Assembly (NCBI RefSeq): GCF_014643595.1
Contig: NZ_BMJT01000005.1
Location: 124,001 to 188,000, forward strand
Length of the DNA stretch: 64,000 bases
From: Lysinibacillus alkalisoli
Lineage (GTDB): Bacteria > Bacillota > Bacilli > Bacillales_A > Planococcaceae
Reading direction: 5' to 3'
Shown here: positions 1 through 12,340 of the stretch, piece by piece
Numbering within the stretch: position 1 is the first letter of the stretch
Layout: each line of letters begins with the position of its first letter
Translations under genes and position numbers: made by a program
The notes under the pieces: model-generated
The model's database searches: none
Told to the model about the DNA's origin: nothing
Seen by the model: the letters and a program-made list of their open reading frames with translations, nothing else

Positions 1-35
1 TACTATGACGTAAGGTAGCCAAAGCTATGACAAAC

Positions 36-80
36 AAAAAAGTGATAAAGGAAATTACAATTTCCTTTATCACTTTTTTT
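36..80. terminator. Intrinsic terminator at window start
   Basis: A long stem (AAAGTGATAAAGGAAAT pairing with ATTTCCTTTATCACTTT) with a very short loop is followed by a T-run. It probably ends a gene lying left of the window; the A-run on the other side would let it work in both directions. Nothing else is recognisable in bases 1-35. Confidence 0.85.
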
Positions 81-138
81 ATGGATGGCGTTGTAAGTGT
101 AAAAAACAAGGTAAAATAATTGTAGGGAGGTAGTTCAT

Positions 139-387
139 ATGACATTGATTTATTATGGTAGACCAAATTGTGCTCTTTGTGATGAGGGGAAACAAATTGT
201 TCAACTCATACAGGAGGAGATTGATATTGAAGTGGTCTATCGCAATATAGAAGATAATGATGCATGGCATGAACAATTTCTTTTGATGATACCTGTGATT
301 GAATATCAAAATGAAATTATTATGTTCGGTCATATTGATTATGTAGACCTTTTAACGCAACTAACAGAAGCAGAGCAAAGGAAGTAA
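139..387 (+). CDS. Glutaredoxin-like thioredoxin-fold protein
   Basis: This is an 82-residue protein with the motif PNCALC (CxxC) near residue 12, right after a first beta strand (TLIYYGRP). This is the layout of the small glutaredoxin/DUF836 family of cytoplasmic thiol-disulfide oxidoreductases. Later, IPVIEYQNEII resembles the cis-proline segment of the thioredoxin fold. The start ATG has GGGAGG about 9 bases upstream. A terminator whose left arm contains the stop codon separates it from gap, so it appears to be a single-gene unit. In related genomes a similar gene often precedes cggR-gap; here cggR is missing. The substrate is unknown. Confidence 0.75.
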   Translation: MTLIYYGRPNCALCDEGKQIVQLIQEEIDIEVVYRNIEDNDAWHEQFLLMIPVIEYQNEIIMFGHIDYVDLLTQLTEAEQRK

Positions 388-410
388 GGAGTCTTATACT
401 TCCTTTTTAT
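378..410 (+). terminator. Terminator of the glutaredoxin-like gene
   Basis: AAAGGAAGTA pairs with TACTTCCTTT and is followed by TTTAT. The stop codon lies inside the left arm. It isolates the upstream gene from gap, so gap must have its own promoter in the roughly 85 bases that follow. Confidence 0.7.
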
Positions 411-494
411 AGTGAATGGATTTATAATTAAAGTAAGAGGTCTGACATATTGGTCCTTGTTACACAAAACATAGCTGAAATTGGAGGAATTTAC

Positions 495-1505
495 ATGGCA
501 CTACAATTAGCAATCAACGGGTTTGGTCGTATTGGCCGCTTAGTATTTCGTGAAGCAATGAAGCATGACGAGTTTGAAGTAGTAGCAGTAAACGATTTAA
601 CAGATGCTCACCAATTAGCACATTTATTAAAATATGACTCTGTACATGGTGTATATGAAGAGGATGTGCAAGCTGAGGATGACGCTTTTATCGTAAATGG
701 TAAACGCGTACAAGTACTTGCAGAGAAAGACCCTGCAAAACTACCATGGCGGGACTTAGGTGTTGATGTTGTTTTAGAGTGTACAGGTAAGTTTCGTTCA
801 ATGGAAGATGTGCAAAAGCATATTGAAGCAGGGGCAAAGAAAGCGATCTTATCTGCGCCAGCAAAAGGAGATATGCCAACTTTTGTGATGGGAGTTAACC
901 ATGAGGATTACAATCCAGATACAGACCATGTGATTTCAAATGCTTCATGTACAACCAATTGTTTAGCACCAGTAGCTAAAGTGTTAGACGAAAAATTTGG
1001 TATTGAACGTGGTATGATGACAACTATTCATGCTTATACGAACGACCAACGTATTTTAGATTTCCCTCACGCTGACCCACGTCGTGCGCGTGCAGGAGCG
1101 GTTTCTATGATTCCAACAACAACAGGTGCGGCAGTAGCTGTGTCAAAAGTACTGCCACAATTAAAAGGTAAACTAGATGGCTTTTCGATGCGTGTGCCAA
1201 CACCAAATGTCTCTTGTGTGGACTTAGTTGTACAATTAAATACAAGTGTTACAAAAGATGATGTAAACCAAGCATTAAAAGAAGCAGCAGCTGGCGAACT
1301 TAAAGGCATTTTAGATTACAATGAGTTACCATTAGTATCAATCGATTATAATGGCAATCATGCTTCTTCAACAGTAGATGGTTTATCTACTATGGTATTA
1401 GAAAATAGTATGGTAAAAGTATTAGCCTGGTACGATAATGAAATAGGCTACTCTACAAGATTAATGGACTTAGCCCTTTATTTAGTAGAGCGTGGCTTAA
1501 AATAA
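495..1505 (+). CDS. gap: Glyceraldehyde-3-phosphate dehydrogenase (glycolytic, NAD type)
   Basis: A 336-residue GAPDH that oxidises glyceraldehyde-3-phosphate to 1,3-bisphosphoglycerate in the cytoplasm. The N-terminal Rossmann motif INGFGRIGR and the catalytic SNASCTTNCLAP (Cys152) are intact, as are the phosphate-site segments around GAAVAVSKVLP and the C-terminal WYDNEIGYS. I chose the ATG at 495, which has GGAGG 7 bases upstream; the longer open frame begins with an unlikely extension. It leads the cluster gap-pgk-tpiA-gpmI-eno. No CggR-type repressor gene precedes it, unlike Bacillus subtilis. Confidence 0.97.
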   Translation: MALQLAINGFGRIGRLVFREAMKHDEFEVVAVNDLTDAHQLAHLLKYDSVHGVYEEDVQAEDDAFIVNGKRVQVLAEKDPAKLPWRDLGVDVVLECTGKFRSMEDVQKHIEAGAKKAILSAPAKGDMPTFVMGVNHEDYNPDTDHVISNASCTTNCLAPVAKVLDEKFGIERGMMTTIHAYTNDQRILDFPHADPRRARAGAVSMIPTTTGAAVAVSKVLPQLKGKLDGFSMRVPTPNVSCVDLVVQLNTSVTKDDVNQALKEAAAGELKGILDYNELPLVSIDYNGNHASSTVDGLSTMVLENSMVKVLAWYDNEIGYSTRLMDLALYLVERGLK

Positions 1506-1603
1506 TTGTGTGATACGCTAATCTTGATAAAGTGTGACATATTAATGTTAAATAGCATAAAAAGTATAGCCTTTATAAAATCAAACAGCTATAATGTATA
1601 AGG

Positions 1604-1639
1604 GTAAAAAAGAGTAGGGAATTTACCCTGCTCTTTTTT
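1604..1639 (+). terminator. Terminator/attenuator between gap and pgk
   Basis: AAAAAAGAGTAGGG pairs with CCCTGCTCTTTTTT over a short loop and runs into T residues. It sits about 85 bases upstream of pgk. A TATAAT at 1590-1595 lies just upstream, so the hairpin could either end the gap transcript or act on a pgk leader. Confidence 0.75.
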
Positions 1640-1722
1640 GTATGACAAGACAAATAACAACGATATTTGTTACGATACAATTGAACGGTTAATCTAGGAA
1701 AAATTTCAAGGAGGTTTTCTTT

Positions 1723-2910
1723 GTGTACAATAAGAAAACAATTAATGATATTGATGTAAAAGGCAAGCGTGTAGTGATACGCGTAGATTTTAATACACCA
1801 ATGGAGCAAGGTGAAATCACAGATGATACACGTATTCGTGGTTCACTACCAACATTAAAACAGCTGACAGATGCGGGTGCAAAATTAGTGATTTTAACAC
1901 ACTTAGGACGCCCCAAAGGTGAAGTGAAAGAGGAGTTGCGCTTAACAGCTGTTGCACAACGTTTAGCTGAGCTTATTGGCAAGCCTGTAAAGAAGTTAGA
2001 TGAATGGAAAGGCAAGGCCGTAACAGCCGCTGTAAATGCTATGCAAGATGGCGATATCATTATGTTAGAAAATGTGCGCTTCGATGCTGGCGAAGAAAAA
2101 AATGACGCATCATTATCACAATTTTTTGCTAGTTTAGCTGATGTGTATGTCAATGATGCATTTGGTACAGCTCACCGTGCGCATGCTTCAACAGCAGGGA
2201 TCGCAGAGTTTGTACCTGTTGCTGTTTCGGGCTTATTAATGGAGCAAGAAATTAAAGTGTTAGGTCAAGCATTAGCCGAGCCATCTCATCCGTATACGGC
2301 GATTATTGGTGGTGCTAAAGTAAAAGATAAAATCGGCGTTATTGATAAATTACTCGATGAAGTTGACCATTTAATTTTAGGTGGGGGTTTATCTTTCACT
2401 TTTATTAAGGCATTAGGTTATGATATCGGTAAATCATTATTAGAAGAAGATAAAATTGAATTAGCAAAAACATTCATTGAAAAAGCAAAGGCAAAAAATG
2501 TGCAATTGCATATGCCAATTGATGCAGTAGTAGCGGATGCATTTGCAGCAGATGCGAATACGGAAGTAATAGCGATTGACGCGATTCCATCAAATATGAT
2601 GGGATTAGATATTGGTCCAAAAACAGCTGCACAATATGCAAATGTGATTAAAGATTCAAAATTAGTCGTATGGAACGGACCAATGGGTGTATTTGAGATG
2701 GATGCGTTTGCAAATGGCACAAAAACTGTCGCACAAGCGATGGCTGAAACAGAAGGCTACACAGTAATCGGTGGTGGCGACTCAGCGGCAGCCGTAGAGA
2801 AGTTTAATGTAACAGATAAGATGAACCACATTTCAACAGGTGGCGGTGCATCATTAGAGTTAATGGAAGGTAAAGTGTTACCAGGCATCGCCGTTTTAAA
2901 CGATAAATAA
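1723..2910 (+). CDS. pgk: Phosphoglycerate kinase
   Basis: A 395-residue kinase that transfers the phosphoryl group of 1,3-bisphosphoglycerate to ADP. Family motifs are present: [10 protein letters not shown] near residue 18, [22 protein letters not shown], the mid-domain [11 protein letters not shown], and the nucleotide-binding GGGDSAAAV followed by [11 protein letters not shown] near the C-terminus. The start is GTG with AAGGAGG 8 bases upstream. It follows gap after a terminator-like hairpin and is followed by tpiA after 11 bases, so pgk-tpiA-gpmI-eno form one tight operon. Confidence 0.97.
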   Translation: MYNKKTINDIDVKGKRVVIRVDFNTPMEQGEITDDTRIRGSLPTLKQLTDAGAKLVILTHLGRPKGEVKEELRLTAVAQRLAELIGKPVKKLDEWKGKAVTAAVNAMQDGDIIMLENVRFDAGEEKNDASLSQFFASLADVYVNDAFGTAHRAHASTAGIAEFVPVAVSGLLMEQEIKVLGQALAEPSHPYTAIIGGAKVKDKIGVIDKLLDEVDHLILGGGLSFTFIKALGYDIGKSLLEEDKIELAKTFIEKAKAKNVQLHMPIDAVVADAFAADANTEVIAIDAIPSNMMGLDIGPKTAAQYANVIKDSKLVVWNGPMGVFEMDAFANGTKTVAQAMAETEGYTVIGGGDSAAAVEKFNVTDKMNHISTGGGASLELMEGKVLPGIAVLNDK

Positions 2911-2921
2911 GGAGGATACGC

Positions 2922-3681
2922 ATGCGTAAACCAATTATTGCAGGAAACTGGAAGATGTATAAAACATTTGATGAGGCAGTGGCATTTATAGAGGAAGTAA
3001 GTGATAAAGTGCCTGCTCAAGATAAAGTAGACGCTGTGATTTGTTCACCGGCTTTATATATTCCTACATTAAAAGCAATGGCAGATGATACAGCATTAGC
3101 CATTGGGGCTCAGACAATGCATGAGGCAGAAGAAGGAGCCTTCACAGGCGAGATTAGCCCAGCACAATTAGAGAGTGTAGGCACAGATTATGTTGTATTA
3201 GGGCATTCAGAACGTCGTGAATACTATAATGAAACAGATGAAGCTGTGAATCGCAAAGTAGCAGCAGCACTAGCTCATAACATCGTCCCAATTATTTGCT
3301 GTGGTGAGACATTAAGTGAGCGCGAGGCAGATGCAACAAATGAGAAAGTAACAACACAAATTACAAAGGCATTAACAGGTTTCACAGCTGAGGAAGTGAA
3401 ACATATGGTAATTGCTTATGAACCAATTTGGGCAATTGGCACGGGTAAAACAGCAACAGCTGACCAAGCCAATGAAGTATGTGGTGTGATACGTCAAGTA
3501 GTAACAGAATTATATGACGAGGCAACGGCACAAGCGATTCGTATTCAATATGGCGGTAGTGTAAAGCCTGAAAATATTGATGAATTGTTAGCAAAAGAGC
3601 ATATCGATGGTGCTCTAGTAGGTGGCGCTAGCTTACAACCGGCATCTTACCTAGCTTTAGTAGAAGCGGGGGCGCGTATTT

Positions 3682-3689
<8 letters not shown>
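2922..3689 (+). CDS. tpiA: Triosephosphate isomerase
   Basis: A 255-residue TIM-barrel enzyme interconverting dihydroxyacetone phosphate and glyceraldehyde-3-phosphate. The catalytic Lys segment (AGNWKMYK), catalytic His (LGHSERR), catalytic Glu ([13 protein letters not shown]) and phosphate-binding loop ([10 protein letters not shown]) are all present. The ATG start has AAGGAGG 7 bases upstream. The 3' end overlaps gpmI by 8 bases, which implies translational coupling. Confidence 0.97.
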
Positions 3690-6515
<2,826 letters not shown>

Positions 6516-6528
6516 TAGATTGACCATA

Positions 6529-6568
6529 AGAGAATGTTTAGGGTGAGATTTATTCTAGACATTCTCTT
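6529..6568 (+). terminator. Terminator of the glycolytic operon
   Basis: AGAGAATGTTTAG pairs with CTAGACATTCTCT across a 14-base loop and runs into TTTATT, just after the eno stop codon. Confidence 0.8.
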
Positions 6569-6685
6569 TATTGTGGTGTGGCTTGTTATCGTATTTTCCG
6601 TTTTTTACTTTAACATTGTCAGCACTTTTAATTTTTGTTATACTTATTTCATTGTGAAGTTTCATTTATTGGGAGGTGCAGTAGT

Positions 6686-6913
6686 TTGCATACAGTTCTT
6701 TTAGTATTACTTACGGTAGTTTCATTAGGCTTAATTGCGATTGTTTTATTACAATCAGGGAAGAGTGCAGGTTTATCAGGTGCTATCTCAGGTGGAGCGG
6801 AACAATTATTCGGTAAGCAAAAAGCGCGCGGGATGGATTTAGTTCTCCACCGCATTACGATTGTTTTAGCAGTACTATTTTTTGTGTTATCATTAGCAAT
6901 TTCAATAGTTTAA
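6686..6913 (+). CDS. secG: Preprotein translocase subunit SecG
   Basis: A 75-residue SecG with two transmembrane helices (about residues 2-20 and 52-73) joined by the typical loop [22 protein letters not shown]. It is the small accessory subunit of the SecYEG channel. I place the start at TTG 6686, with GGGAGG 10 bases upstream; the longer frame would add an unrelated N-terminus. The following genes (esterase, rnr, smpB, ssrA) are the standard secG neighbourhood in Bacillales. Confidence 0.93.
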   Translation: MHTVLLVLLTVVSLGLIAIVLLQSGKSAGLSGAISGGAEQLFGKQKARGMDLVLHRITIVLAVLFFVLSLAISIV

Positions 6914-6920
6914 GCATAAT

Positions 6921-6957
6921 CGCCTAACCATAAGTTGTGGTTGGGCGTTTTCTTTTA
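6921..6957 (+). terminator. Terminator between secG and est
   Basis: CGCCTAACCA pairs with TGGTTGGGCG and is followed by TTTTCTTTT. The T-run ends shortly before the ribosome binding site of the esterase gene. Confidence 0.75.
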
Positions 6958-6976
6958 TCGTAAAGGAGCGTTCCAT

Positions 6977-7723
6977 ATGAAAAAACTTTTATTAGAGCCG
7001 TTTTTCTTTCAAGCAGGCAAGCGTGCCGTATTGTTGCTACATGGCTTTACAGGGAGTTCAGCAGATGTGCGACAACTTGGGCGTTATTTAGAAAAGAAAG
7101 GATACACCTCCATTGCCCCGCATTATAAAGGGCATGGTGTAGCACCAGAGCAACTCATTACAACAGGGCCAAAAGATTGGTGGCAAAGTGTGCAACAAGC
7201 GTATCAAACATTAAAAGACGAAGGGTACGAACAAATTGCTGTAGTAGGCTTGTCTTTAGGTGGCGTGTTATCGCTAAAATTGTCAATGAATGAGCCGATA
7301 CTAGGCGTGGTTACGATGTGTGCCCCGATGACGATGCGTTCAACAGACGTTATGTTTGAAGGCGTAGTGGAATACGCAGAGCATTATAAAAAGTTTGAAG
7401 GTAAAGATGAGGCAACGATTCAGCAAGAGATCGCTGTGATAAAACAACAAGGTATGCCAACTTTAGCCGACTTACGCAATGAAATTTTACAAGTGAATCA
7501 TGAATTAGATATGGTTTATGCACCTATTTTTGTTGTACAAGCTACACAGGATGAGGTGATTAATCCACAATCTGCTACTATGATCTATGAAGGGGTTGCT
7601 TCAGATGATAAACGCATAAAGTGGTATGAACAGTCTAAACATGTCATCACATTAGGACCAGAGAAAGAACAATTACACGAAGATATTTATGCCTTTTTAG
7701 AAAAGTTACCGTGGCATATGTAA
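6977..7723 (+). CDS. est: Carboxylesterase of the EstD/YvaK type
   Basis: A 248-residue alpha/beta-hydrolase. The oxyanion segment is [13 protein letters not shown] near residue 21, the nucleophile elbow is VGLSLGGV near residue 93, and the acid and base are in [12 protein letters not shown] and QSKHVITLG. This matches the short-chain carboxylesterases encoded between secG and rnr in Bacillus and Geobacillus. I chose ATG 6977, with AAAGGAG 8 bases upstream. It has no signal peptide, so it is cytoplasmic. The physiological substrate is not known; a role in the neighbouring RNA pathway is not implied. Confidence 0.9.
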   Translation: MKKLLLEPFFFQAGKRAVLLLHGFTGSSADVRQLGRYLEKKGYTSIAPHYKGHGVAPEQLITTGPKDWWQSVQQAYQTLKDEGYEQIAVVGLSLGGVLSLKLSMNEPILGVVTMCAPMTMRSTDVMFEGVVEYAEHYKKFEGKDEATIQQEIAVIKQQGMPTLADLRNEILQVNHELDMVYAPIFVVQATQDEVINPQSATMIYEGVASDDKRIKWYEQSKHVITLGPEKEQLHEDIYAFLEKLPWHM

Positions 7724-7744
7724 TTGTTTAAAGGAGGGGAAAAA

Positions 7745-10135
7745 ATGAATTTAGAAACAAAGATACTAGAAAAGATGCAAGAGCCTACGTACAAACCGAT
7801 GAATGTTAGCGAACTTGAAGATAGCTTTGCTATGATTGAGGCAGAAGAATTCAGAGAGTTAGTTAAAACATTAGTACGTATGGAAGCACAAGGTAAAATT
7901 GTGCGATCAGACCATAATCGTTATGGCTTGCCAGAACAAATGAATTTTTTACGAGGGCGCTTTATTGGGCATGCTAAAGGCTTTGGCTTTGTAGCGCCAG
8001 ATGAAGAAGGCTCAGCCGATATTTTTATTCCACCACATGAAGTGAACGGTGCGTTAAATGGAGATATTGTTTTAGTACAATTACTAAAAGAATCATTTGG
8101 CGACCGTAAAGAAGGTACGATTACTAAAATTGTAGAACGTTCACAAACCACATTTGTTGGTACATTCCAAGATAATCGTGGCTTTGGCTTTGTTATTTTA
8201 GATGACAAAAAGCTACCTATGGACATCTTTATCGCGAAAGAGGATACATTGCGTGCCATGGATGGTCATAAAGTAGTTGTCGAGATTAAAGAGTGGCCAA
8301 CAGATGAGAAATCGGCCACAGGCTATATTACTAAAATTTTAGGGCATAAAAATGACCCAGGTGTCGATATTTTATCCATTATTCATAAACATGGCATCAT
8401 CGTCGACTTCAAACAAGAAGTAATGCAAGAGGTTGAACAAATCCCTGATACGGTACAACCCCATGAGTACAAAGGGCGACGTGATTTACGAGACGAGCTT
8501 ATCGTAACCATTGATGGTGCAGACGCTAAAGATTTAGATGATGCTGTTACAGTGACTAAAAATGCAGATGGCACGTATAAATTAGGTGTGCATATTGCCG
8601 ATGTCAGCCATTATGTACGACCGGGTACCGCTCTAAATGAAGAAGCTTATGACCGTGCAACGAGTGTGTATTTAACAGACCGTGTTATTCCTATGTTGCC
8701 ACACCGTTTATCTAATGGGATTTGCTCGTTAAACCCACAAGTAGACCGTTTAACAATGTCTTGTGAAATGGTCATTGACCAAAATGGTAAAGTAGTATCA
8801 CATGAGATTTTTGAAGGTGTTATTAATACGACAGAACGTATGACATACCGCGATGTATATGCTATTTTAGAAGAACAGGATGAGGCGTTAATACAACGTT
8901 ATGAGCCACTTGTACCAATGTTTAAGCATATGGCAGAACTGGCGCAAATTTTACGTACGAAACGCTTTGACCGTGGCGCTATTGATTTTGACTTTAAAGA
9001 ATCAAAAGTGCTTGTGGATGAGGATGGTTGGCCAACAGCTATTGAGTTGCGCGAACGCACTGTGGCAGAGCGCTTGATTGAAGAGTTTATGTTAGCTGCG
9101 AATGAAACAATAGCTGAGCATTTCCACTGGATGAACGTGCCGTTTTTATACCGTATTCATGAAGACCCAAAACCAGAGAAGTTACAGCGATTTTTTGAAT
9201 TTGTCACAAACTTTGGCTTATTGATTAAGGGTACAGGTAATACTGTACATCCAAAAGCGATGCAAAAGATTATTCGCGAGATTGAAGGTATGCCAGAAGA
9301 ACCTGTAATTTCCACTATGATGTTACGCTCATTACAACAAGCTAAATATTATCCTGAGTCATTAGGTCACTTTGGTTTATCGACGGACTTTTATACCCAT
9401 TTTACATCGCCAATTCGTCGTTATCCTGACTTAATTGTGCATCGCTTAATTCGCACATATTTAATCAATGGTGATACATCACGCGAGACATTGCAAAGAT
9501 GGCATGATGCCTTAGACGAAATTGCCGACCATACGTCAGGTAGAGAGCGCCGAGCAGTAGAGGCAGAGCGAGATACAGATGCGATGAAGAAAGCACAGTA
9601 TATGGCGGATAAAATTGGTGAAGAGTTTGTTGGTATTATTTCGTCCATTACGAACTTTGGCATGTTCATTGAATTGCCAAATACGGTTGAAGGGCTTGTG
9701 CATATTAGTAATATGCGTGATGATTATTATAACTTTAACGACCGTCAAATGATTATGGTAGGCGAGCGTACAAATCGTCAATATCGCATTGGTGATGAAG
9801 TAAAAGTAATCGTGACAAACGTCAATTTAGATGAGTCAGCTATTGATTTTGAGATTGTTATTGAAGGCGTGGCACCAACATTTAAGCGCACACGCAAAGC
9901 ATCACCACGTGTGATTCAAGCAGGTCAATCTAATCGTCGTAAAGCGAGCGGGAATGACCGCCAACGTTCAAACAAGCGCAAAGCAGATGGCGAAAAGAAA
10001 CAACGTAATGGTGAGCGTCGCACGAGCGAACGTGACCCAAGAGGTAAGCGCCGAGATGGCAAAGACCAACCTAAGTTTTATGAAGGCATTGCGAAAAAGA
10101 GCAAGCGTAAAAACAAAAAGAAACGTCGCTCATAA
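7745..10135 (+). CDS. rnr: Ribonuclease R
   Basis: A 796-residue 3'-5' exoribonuclease that degrades structured RNA and takes part in tmRNA-directed mRNA decay. Order of domains: N-terminal helix-turn-helix, two cold-shock domains ([14 protein letters not shown] and [12 protein letters not shown]), the RNB catalytic domain with [12 protein letters not shown], an S1 domain near residues 625-705, and a strongly basic Lys/Arg-rich tail. ATG 7745 has AAAGGAGGGG upstream; the longer frame adds only seven codons. It precedes smpB and ssrA, so the ribosome-rescue machinery is clustered. Confidence 0.97.
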   Translation: MNLETKILEKMQEPTYKPMNVSELEDSFAMIEAEEFRELVKTLVRMEAQGKIVRSDHNRYGLPEQMNFLRGRFIGHAKGFGFVAPDEEGSADIFIPPHEVNGALNGDIVLVQLLKESFGDRKEGTITKIVERSQTTFVGTFQDNRGFGFVILDDKKLPMDIFIAKEDTLRAMDGHKVVVEIKEWPTDEKSATGYITKILGHKNDPGVDILSIIHKHGIIVDFKQEVMQEVEQIPDTVQPHEYKGRRDLRDELIVTIDGADAKDLDDAVTVTKNADGTYKLGVHIADVSHYVRPGTALNEEAYDRATSVYLTDRVIPMLPHRLSNGICSLNPQVDRLTMSCEMVIDQNGKVVSHEIFEGVINTTERMTYRDVYAILEEQDEALIQRYEPLVPMFKHMAELAQILRTKRFDRGAIDFDFKESKVLVDEDGWPTAIELRERTVAERLIEEFMLAANETIAEHFHWMNVPFLYRIHEDPKPEKLQRFFEFVTNFGLLIKGTGNTVHPKAMQKIIREIEGMPEEPVISTMMLRSLQQAKYYPESLGHFGLSTDFYTHFTSPIRRYPDLIVHRLIRTYLINGDTSRETLQRWHDALDEIADHTSGRERRAVEAERDTDAMKKAQYMADKIGEEFVGIISSITNFGMFIELPNTVEGLVHISNMRDDYYNFNDRQMIMVGERTNRQYRIGDEVKVIVTNVNLDESAIDFEIVIEGVAPTFKRTRKASPRVIQAGQSNRRKASGNDRQRSNKRKADGEKKQRNGERRTSERDPRGKRRDGKDQPKFYEGIAKKSKRKNKKKRRS

Positions 10136-10140
10136 TGATA

Positions 10141-10160
10141 GGGGCTGCTTTACGCAGCCC
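10141..10160 (+). other. GC-rich hairpin between rnr and smpB
   Basis: GGGCTGC and GCAGCCC form a perfect stem with a 5-base loop. No T-run follows, so it is more likely an RNA-processing or stability structure than a terminator. Confidence 0.55.
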
Positions 10161-10181
10161 TAAGCAAGGGAGTTAGATACG

Positions 10182-10646
10182 ATGGCAAAAGGAACAGGCA
10201 AAGTATTAGCCCAAAATAAAAAAGCAGGGCATGATTATTTTATTGAAGAAACGATTGAGGCAGGTATTGTACTACAAGGTACAGAAATCAAATCCATTCG
10301 TGCAGGTAAAGTACAATTGAAAGATTCTTTCGTGCGTATTCGCAATAATGAGGCATGGATTTCTAATATGCATATTAGCCCCTACGACCAAGGCAATCGC
10401 TTTAACCATGACCCATTGCGCTCACGCAAATTATTATTGCACAAAAAGCAAATCAGCCAACTCATTGGTCGCATTAAGCAAGATGGTTATACGATTGTGC
10501 CATTGAAAATGTATGTGAAAGATGGCTATGCTAAAGTGCTAATTGGTGTGGGTAAAGGTAAAAAGAATTATGATAAACGTGATGATTTACGTAAGAAAGA
10601 TGCGAAACGTGAAATCGAACGTGCTTTCAAAGCAAGACAACAATAG
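10182..10646 (+). CDS. smpB: SsrA-binding protein SmpB
   Basis: A 154-residue SmpB, the tmRNA partner that places charged tmRNA in the ribosomal A site. The N-terminal [20 protein letters not shown], the core [18 protein letters not shown], the HISPYDQGN segment and the Lys/Arg-rich C-terminal tail ([21 protein letters not shown]) are all there. It is followed directly by the tmRNA gene. Confidence 0.97.
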   Translation: MAKGTGKVLAQNKKAGHDYFIEETIEAGIVLQGTEIKSIRAGKVQLKDSFVRIRNNEAWISNMHISPYDQGNRFNHDPLRSRKLLLHKKQISQLIGRIKQDGYTIVPLKMYVKDGYAKVLIGVGKGKKNYDKRDDLRKKDAKREIERAFKARQQ

Positions 10647-10659
10647 CTACGCACTGTAG

Positions 10660-10679
10660 GCGTTTACTAGAGTAAACGC
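10660..10679 (+). terminator. Hairpin after smpB
   Basis: GCGTTTACT and AGTAAACGC form a perfect stem with a 2-base loop. The T content downstream is weak, and the stem abuts the -35 element proposed for ssrA. Confidence 0.5.
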
Positions 10680-10708
10680 TTGTATTTATGTATAAAAATA
10701 GGTATACT
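10680..10708 (+). promoter_or_regulatory. Promoter of ssrA
   Basis: TTGTAT at 10680-10685 and TATACT at 10703-10708 are separated by exactly 17 bases, a good sigma-A promoter. Transcription would start near 10715, giving a precursor with about 70 extra bases before the mature tmRNA 5' end. Confidence 0.7.
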
Positions 10709-10787
10709 AATAACAGTCGCCAGTGAGTGAAGCAATTCACCGTACTAGTCGTGTTACTAGCTCCTCGAGTATTGAGGCAATTTTTGA

Positions 10788-11142
10788 GGGGGCGTTACGG
10801 ATTCGACAGGGATGGTTCGGGCTTTAACCGCGCGTCGGAGGTCTCGTCTTCGTCATCAACGGAAGTTATATAATAACTGGCAAAACAAACAACAACTTAG
10901 CATTCGCAGCGTAAGCTCGGATCTGCCTTCCTACACTATCGCCCATGTAGTATAGTAAGGCTCACTTATAGTGGGATACGCTTTACGGTGCAACTAGAGT
11001 CGTAAAGAAGAGATTTCCTAGTTAGCGCACAGGACGCCAGTTTGTCGGCATAATGCTGCGTGATTTCCAAATAGGCAAACTACACGCGTAGACGTTGGAG
11101 TAACGGAGTCTCTGGACGCGGGTTCGACTCCCGCCGCCTCCA
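10788..11142 (+). ncRNA. ssrA: Transfer-messenger RNA (tmRNA)
   Basis: The 5' end has GGGGGCGTTACGGATTCGAC and the 3' end has the tRNA-like T arm GGTTCGACTCCC and acceptor CGCCTCC. The acceptor stem pairs GGGGGCG with CGCCTCC, including one G-U. The tag frame begins with GGC at 10879 and reads GKTNNNLAFAA before TAA at 10912, so the degradation tag is (A)GKTNNNLAFAA. The 3' CCA is not encoded: the gene runs straight into TAAAA. That end is the insertion site of a mobile element whose other end carries a diverged tmRNA 3' domain. Confidence 0.95.
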
Positions 11143-11145
11143 TAA
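11111..11145 (+). repeat. Left attachment repeat in ssrA (attL)
   Basis: 35 bases from the tmRNA T arm and acceptor recur at 16500-16534 with a single difference (G or A within CGCC-CCTCC). A tyrosine integrase gene begins 160 bases downstream, which fits site-specific integration at the tmRNA 3' end. Confidence 0.85.
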
Positions 11146-11187
11146 AATTTTAACGTAAAACGTTGATATATCAGCGTTTATAGGACT

Positions 11188-11234
11188 AGGGATATTGAAC
11201 GGGAGTTGAACTCTTGGACAATATCCCTTTTCTT
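11188..11234 (+). terminator. Terminator downstream of ssrA
   Basis: AGGGATATTG pairs with CAATATCCCT across a 21-base loop and is followed by TTTCTT. Since the att site ends at 11145, this terminator belongs to the inserted element. Confidence 0.75.
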
Positions 11235-11273
11235 ATCCCTATGGAAAATTAGCATATTTGAGCTTGTTTAAAG

Positions 11274-11307
11274 ACCTTCTAAGTAAACATATTAGGAGGT
11301 TTTTTTT
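11274..11307 (+). terminator. Terminator-like hairpin hiding the integrase ribosome binding site
   Basis: ACCTTCTAA pairs with TTAGGAGGT (one G-U) and eight T residues follow, ending exactly at the integrase ATG. The only Shine-Dalgarno sequence, AGGAGG at 11294-11299, is inside the right arm. The structure would both stop read-through from ssrA and block integrase translation. Confidence 0.65.
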
Positions 11308-12286
11308 ATGTCTAATAGAAAGCGGAAACACGGTATATTCGCTGTGAATAGTGAAGTAGTAATGCTATCAAGTAGTAAAGGTGAAGAAAGAGAAGGTACG
11401 CACAATAGTATTGCACTTGAAACAGTCTTTAAACAAATGCGTATAGCAGGTAACAGACCGCGCACGATTGAAAGCTATGAGTATATCTTTAAACAGTTTG
11501 TAGAGGTTTGTGGAATTGTAGTAGTAGAGGATATTGATTTAGATAAGCTCTATCATTACTTAGATGTTTTACAAGTTACTCCCGCGACTAAACTAATACG
11601 CTTAAAGTCGATTAAAGCGGTACTAAGCAAGCTTTATAATAACGGTTGGTTAAAAGACCGCTTCTGGAGCAATATTCAAATTAAGATTGATAAGGAAGTA
11701 AAGAAGGGAGCGCGCGAGTCTGATATAGAGAAGCTCCTGCAACTAATAGATCAAACTACTTTTATAGGCTTTAGAGACGCCGCTGCGATTAAAGTAATGT
11801 ATATATAAGACAGGTATTCGTATTCGTACGTTAGGAGAGCTTAGAGAGCGTCATATTGACTTTGAAAACCTATGTTTAAATTTAGACGGCTCTACGTTAA
11901 AGAATCACAAATTCTTAAAGCTCCCTATTGATACAGAACTAGTGGAAATGTTAAAGCTGCTTATTCAGTTAAACAATGGTATCCGCGCTCATTTTGGAAC
12001 AGACAACCACCATATCTTTATTACTCAAAACGGTACACCGATGAATAATAGTAAATCGTCTAATTGTGCTATCTCAAAACAATTAAGCAAGTATTCGAAG
12101 CGGTTCGGCTTAGAGAATATCAATGCACACGCGATTCGCCGTGCATATGCGAAGAATTTGCTAGAGAAGGGAGCTAGTATTGCTTTAATCAGTAAAGCTC
12201 TAGGACACAGTGATTTAGCCGTTACAACACAGTACCTTGAGCTGGACGTTGAAGAAGTGGCAAAGGACTTGAGAGAGCATTTATAG
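11308..12286 (+). pseudogene. Tyrosine recombinase/integrase, frameshifted
   Basis: Two reading frames together encode one integrase. The first (to the stop at 11808) has a SAM-like core-binding domain. The second, continuous from AAG at 11807, has the catalytic domain with the first Arg in TGIRIRTLGELRERH and the block HAIRRAYAKNLLEKG, LGHSDLAVTTQYL, which supplies His-x-x-Arg, the second His and the Tyr. The shift occurs in a TATATATA stretch near 11800-11807, where four extra bases would explain it. It lies next to attL and should have mobilised the 5.4-kb element. It is probably inactive unless the shift is suppressed by slippage. Confidence 0.85.
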
Positions 12287-12340
12287 TTGAATATTATATG
12301 GTATGATATTCATATTAAGGTAGGATAAGGGGAAGTGCGA

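Noticed and set aside
450-494. N-terminal extension of GAPDH by 15 residues
   Set aside because: No ribosome binding site precedes it, while GGAGG is correctly placed for ATG 495 and the family starts there.
9954-10163. Plus-strand 69-residue frame within the rnr 3' end
   Set aside because: It is a shadow of the basic tail of RNase R in another frame, without its own ribosome binding site.
10954-11163. Idea of a CRISPR array or other repeat array in the window
   Set aside because: No set of regularly spaced repeats was found here or elsewhere; the repeats noted are single pairs.
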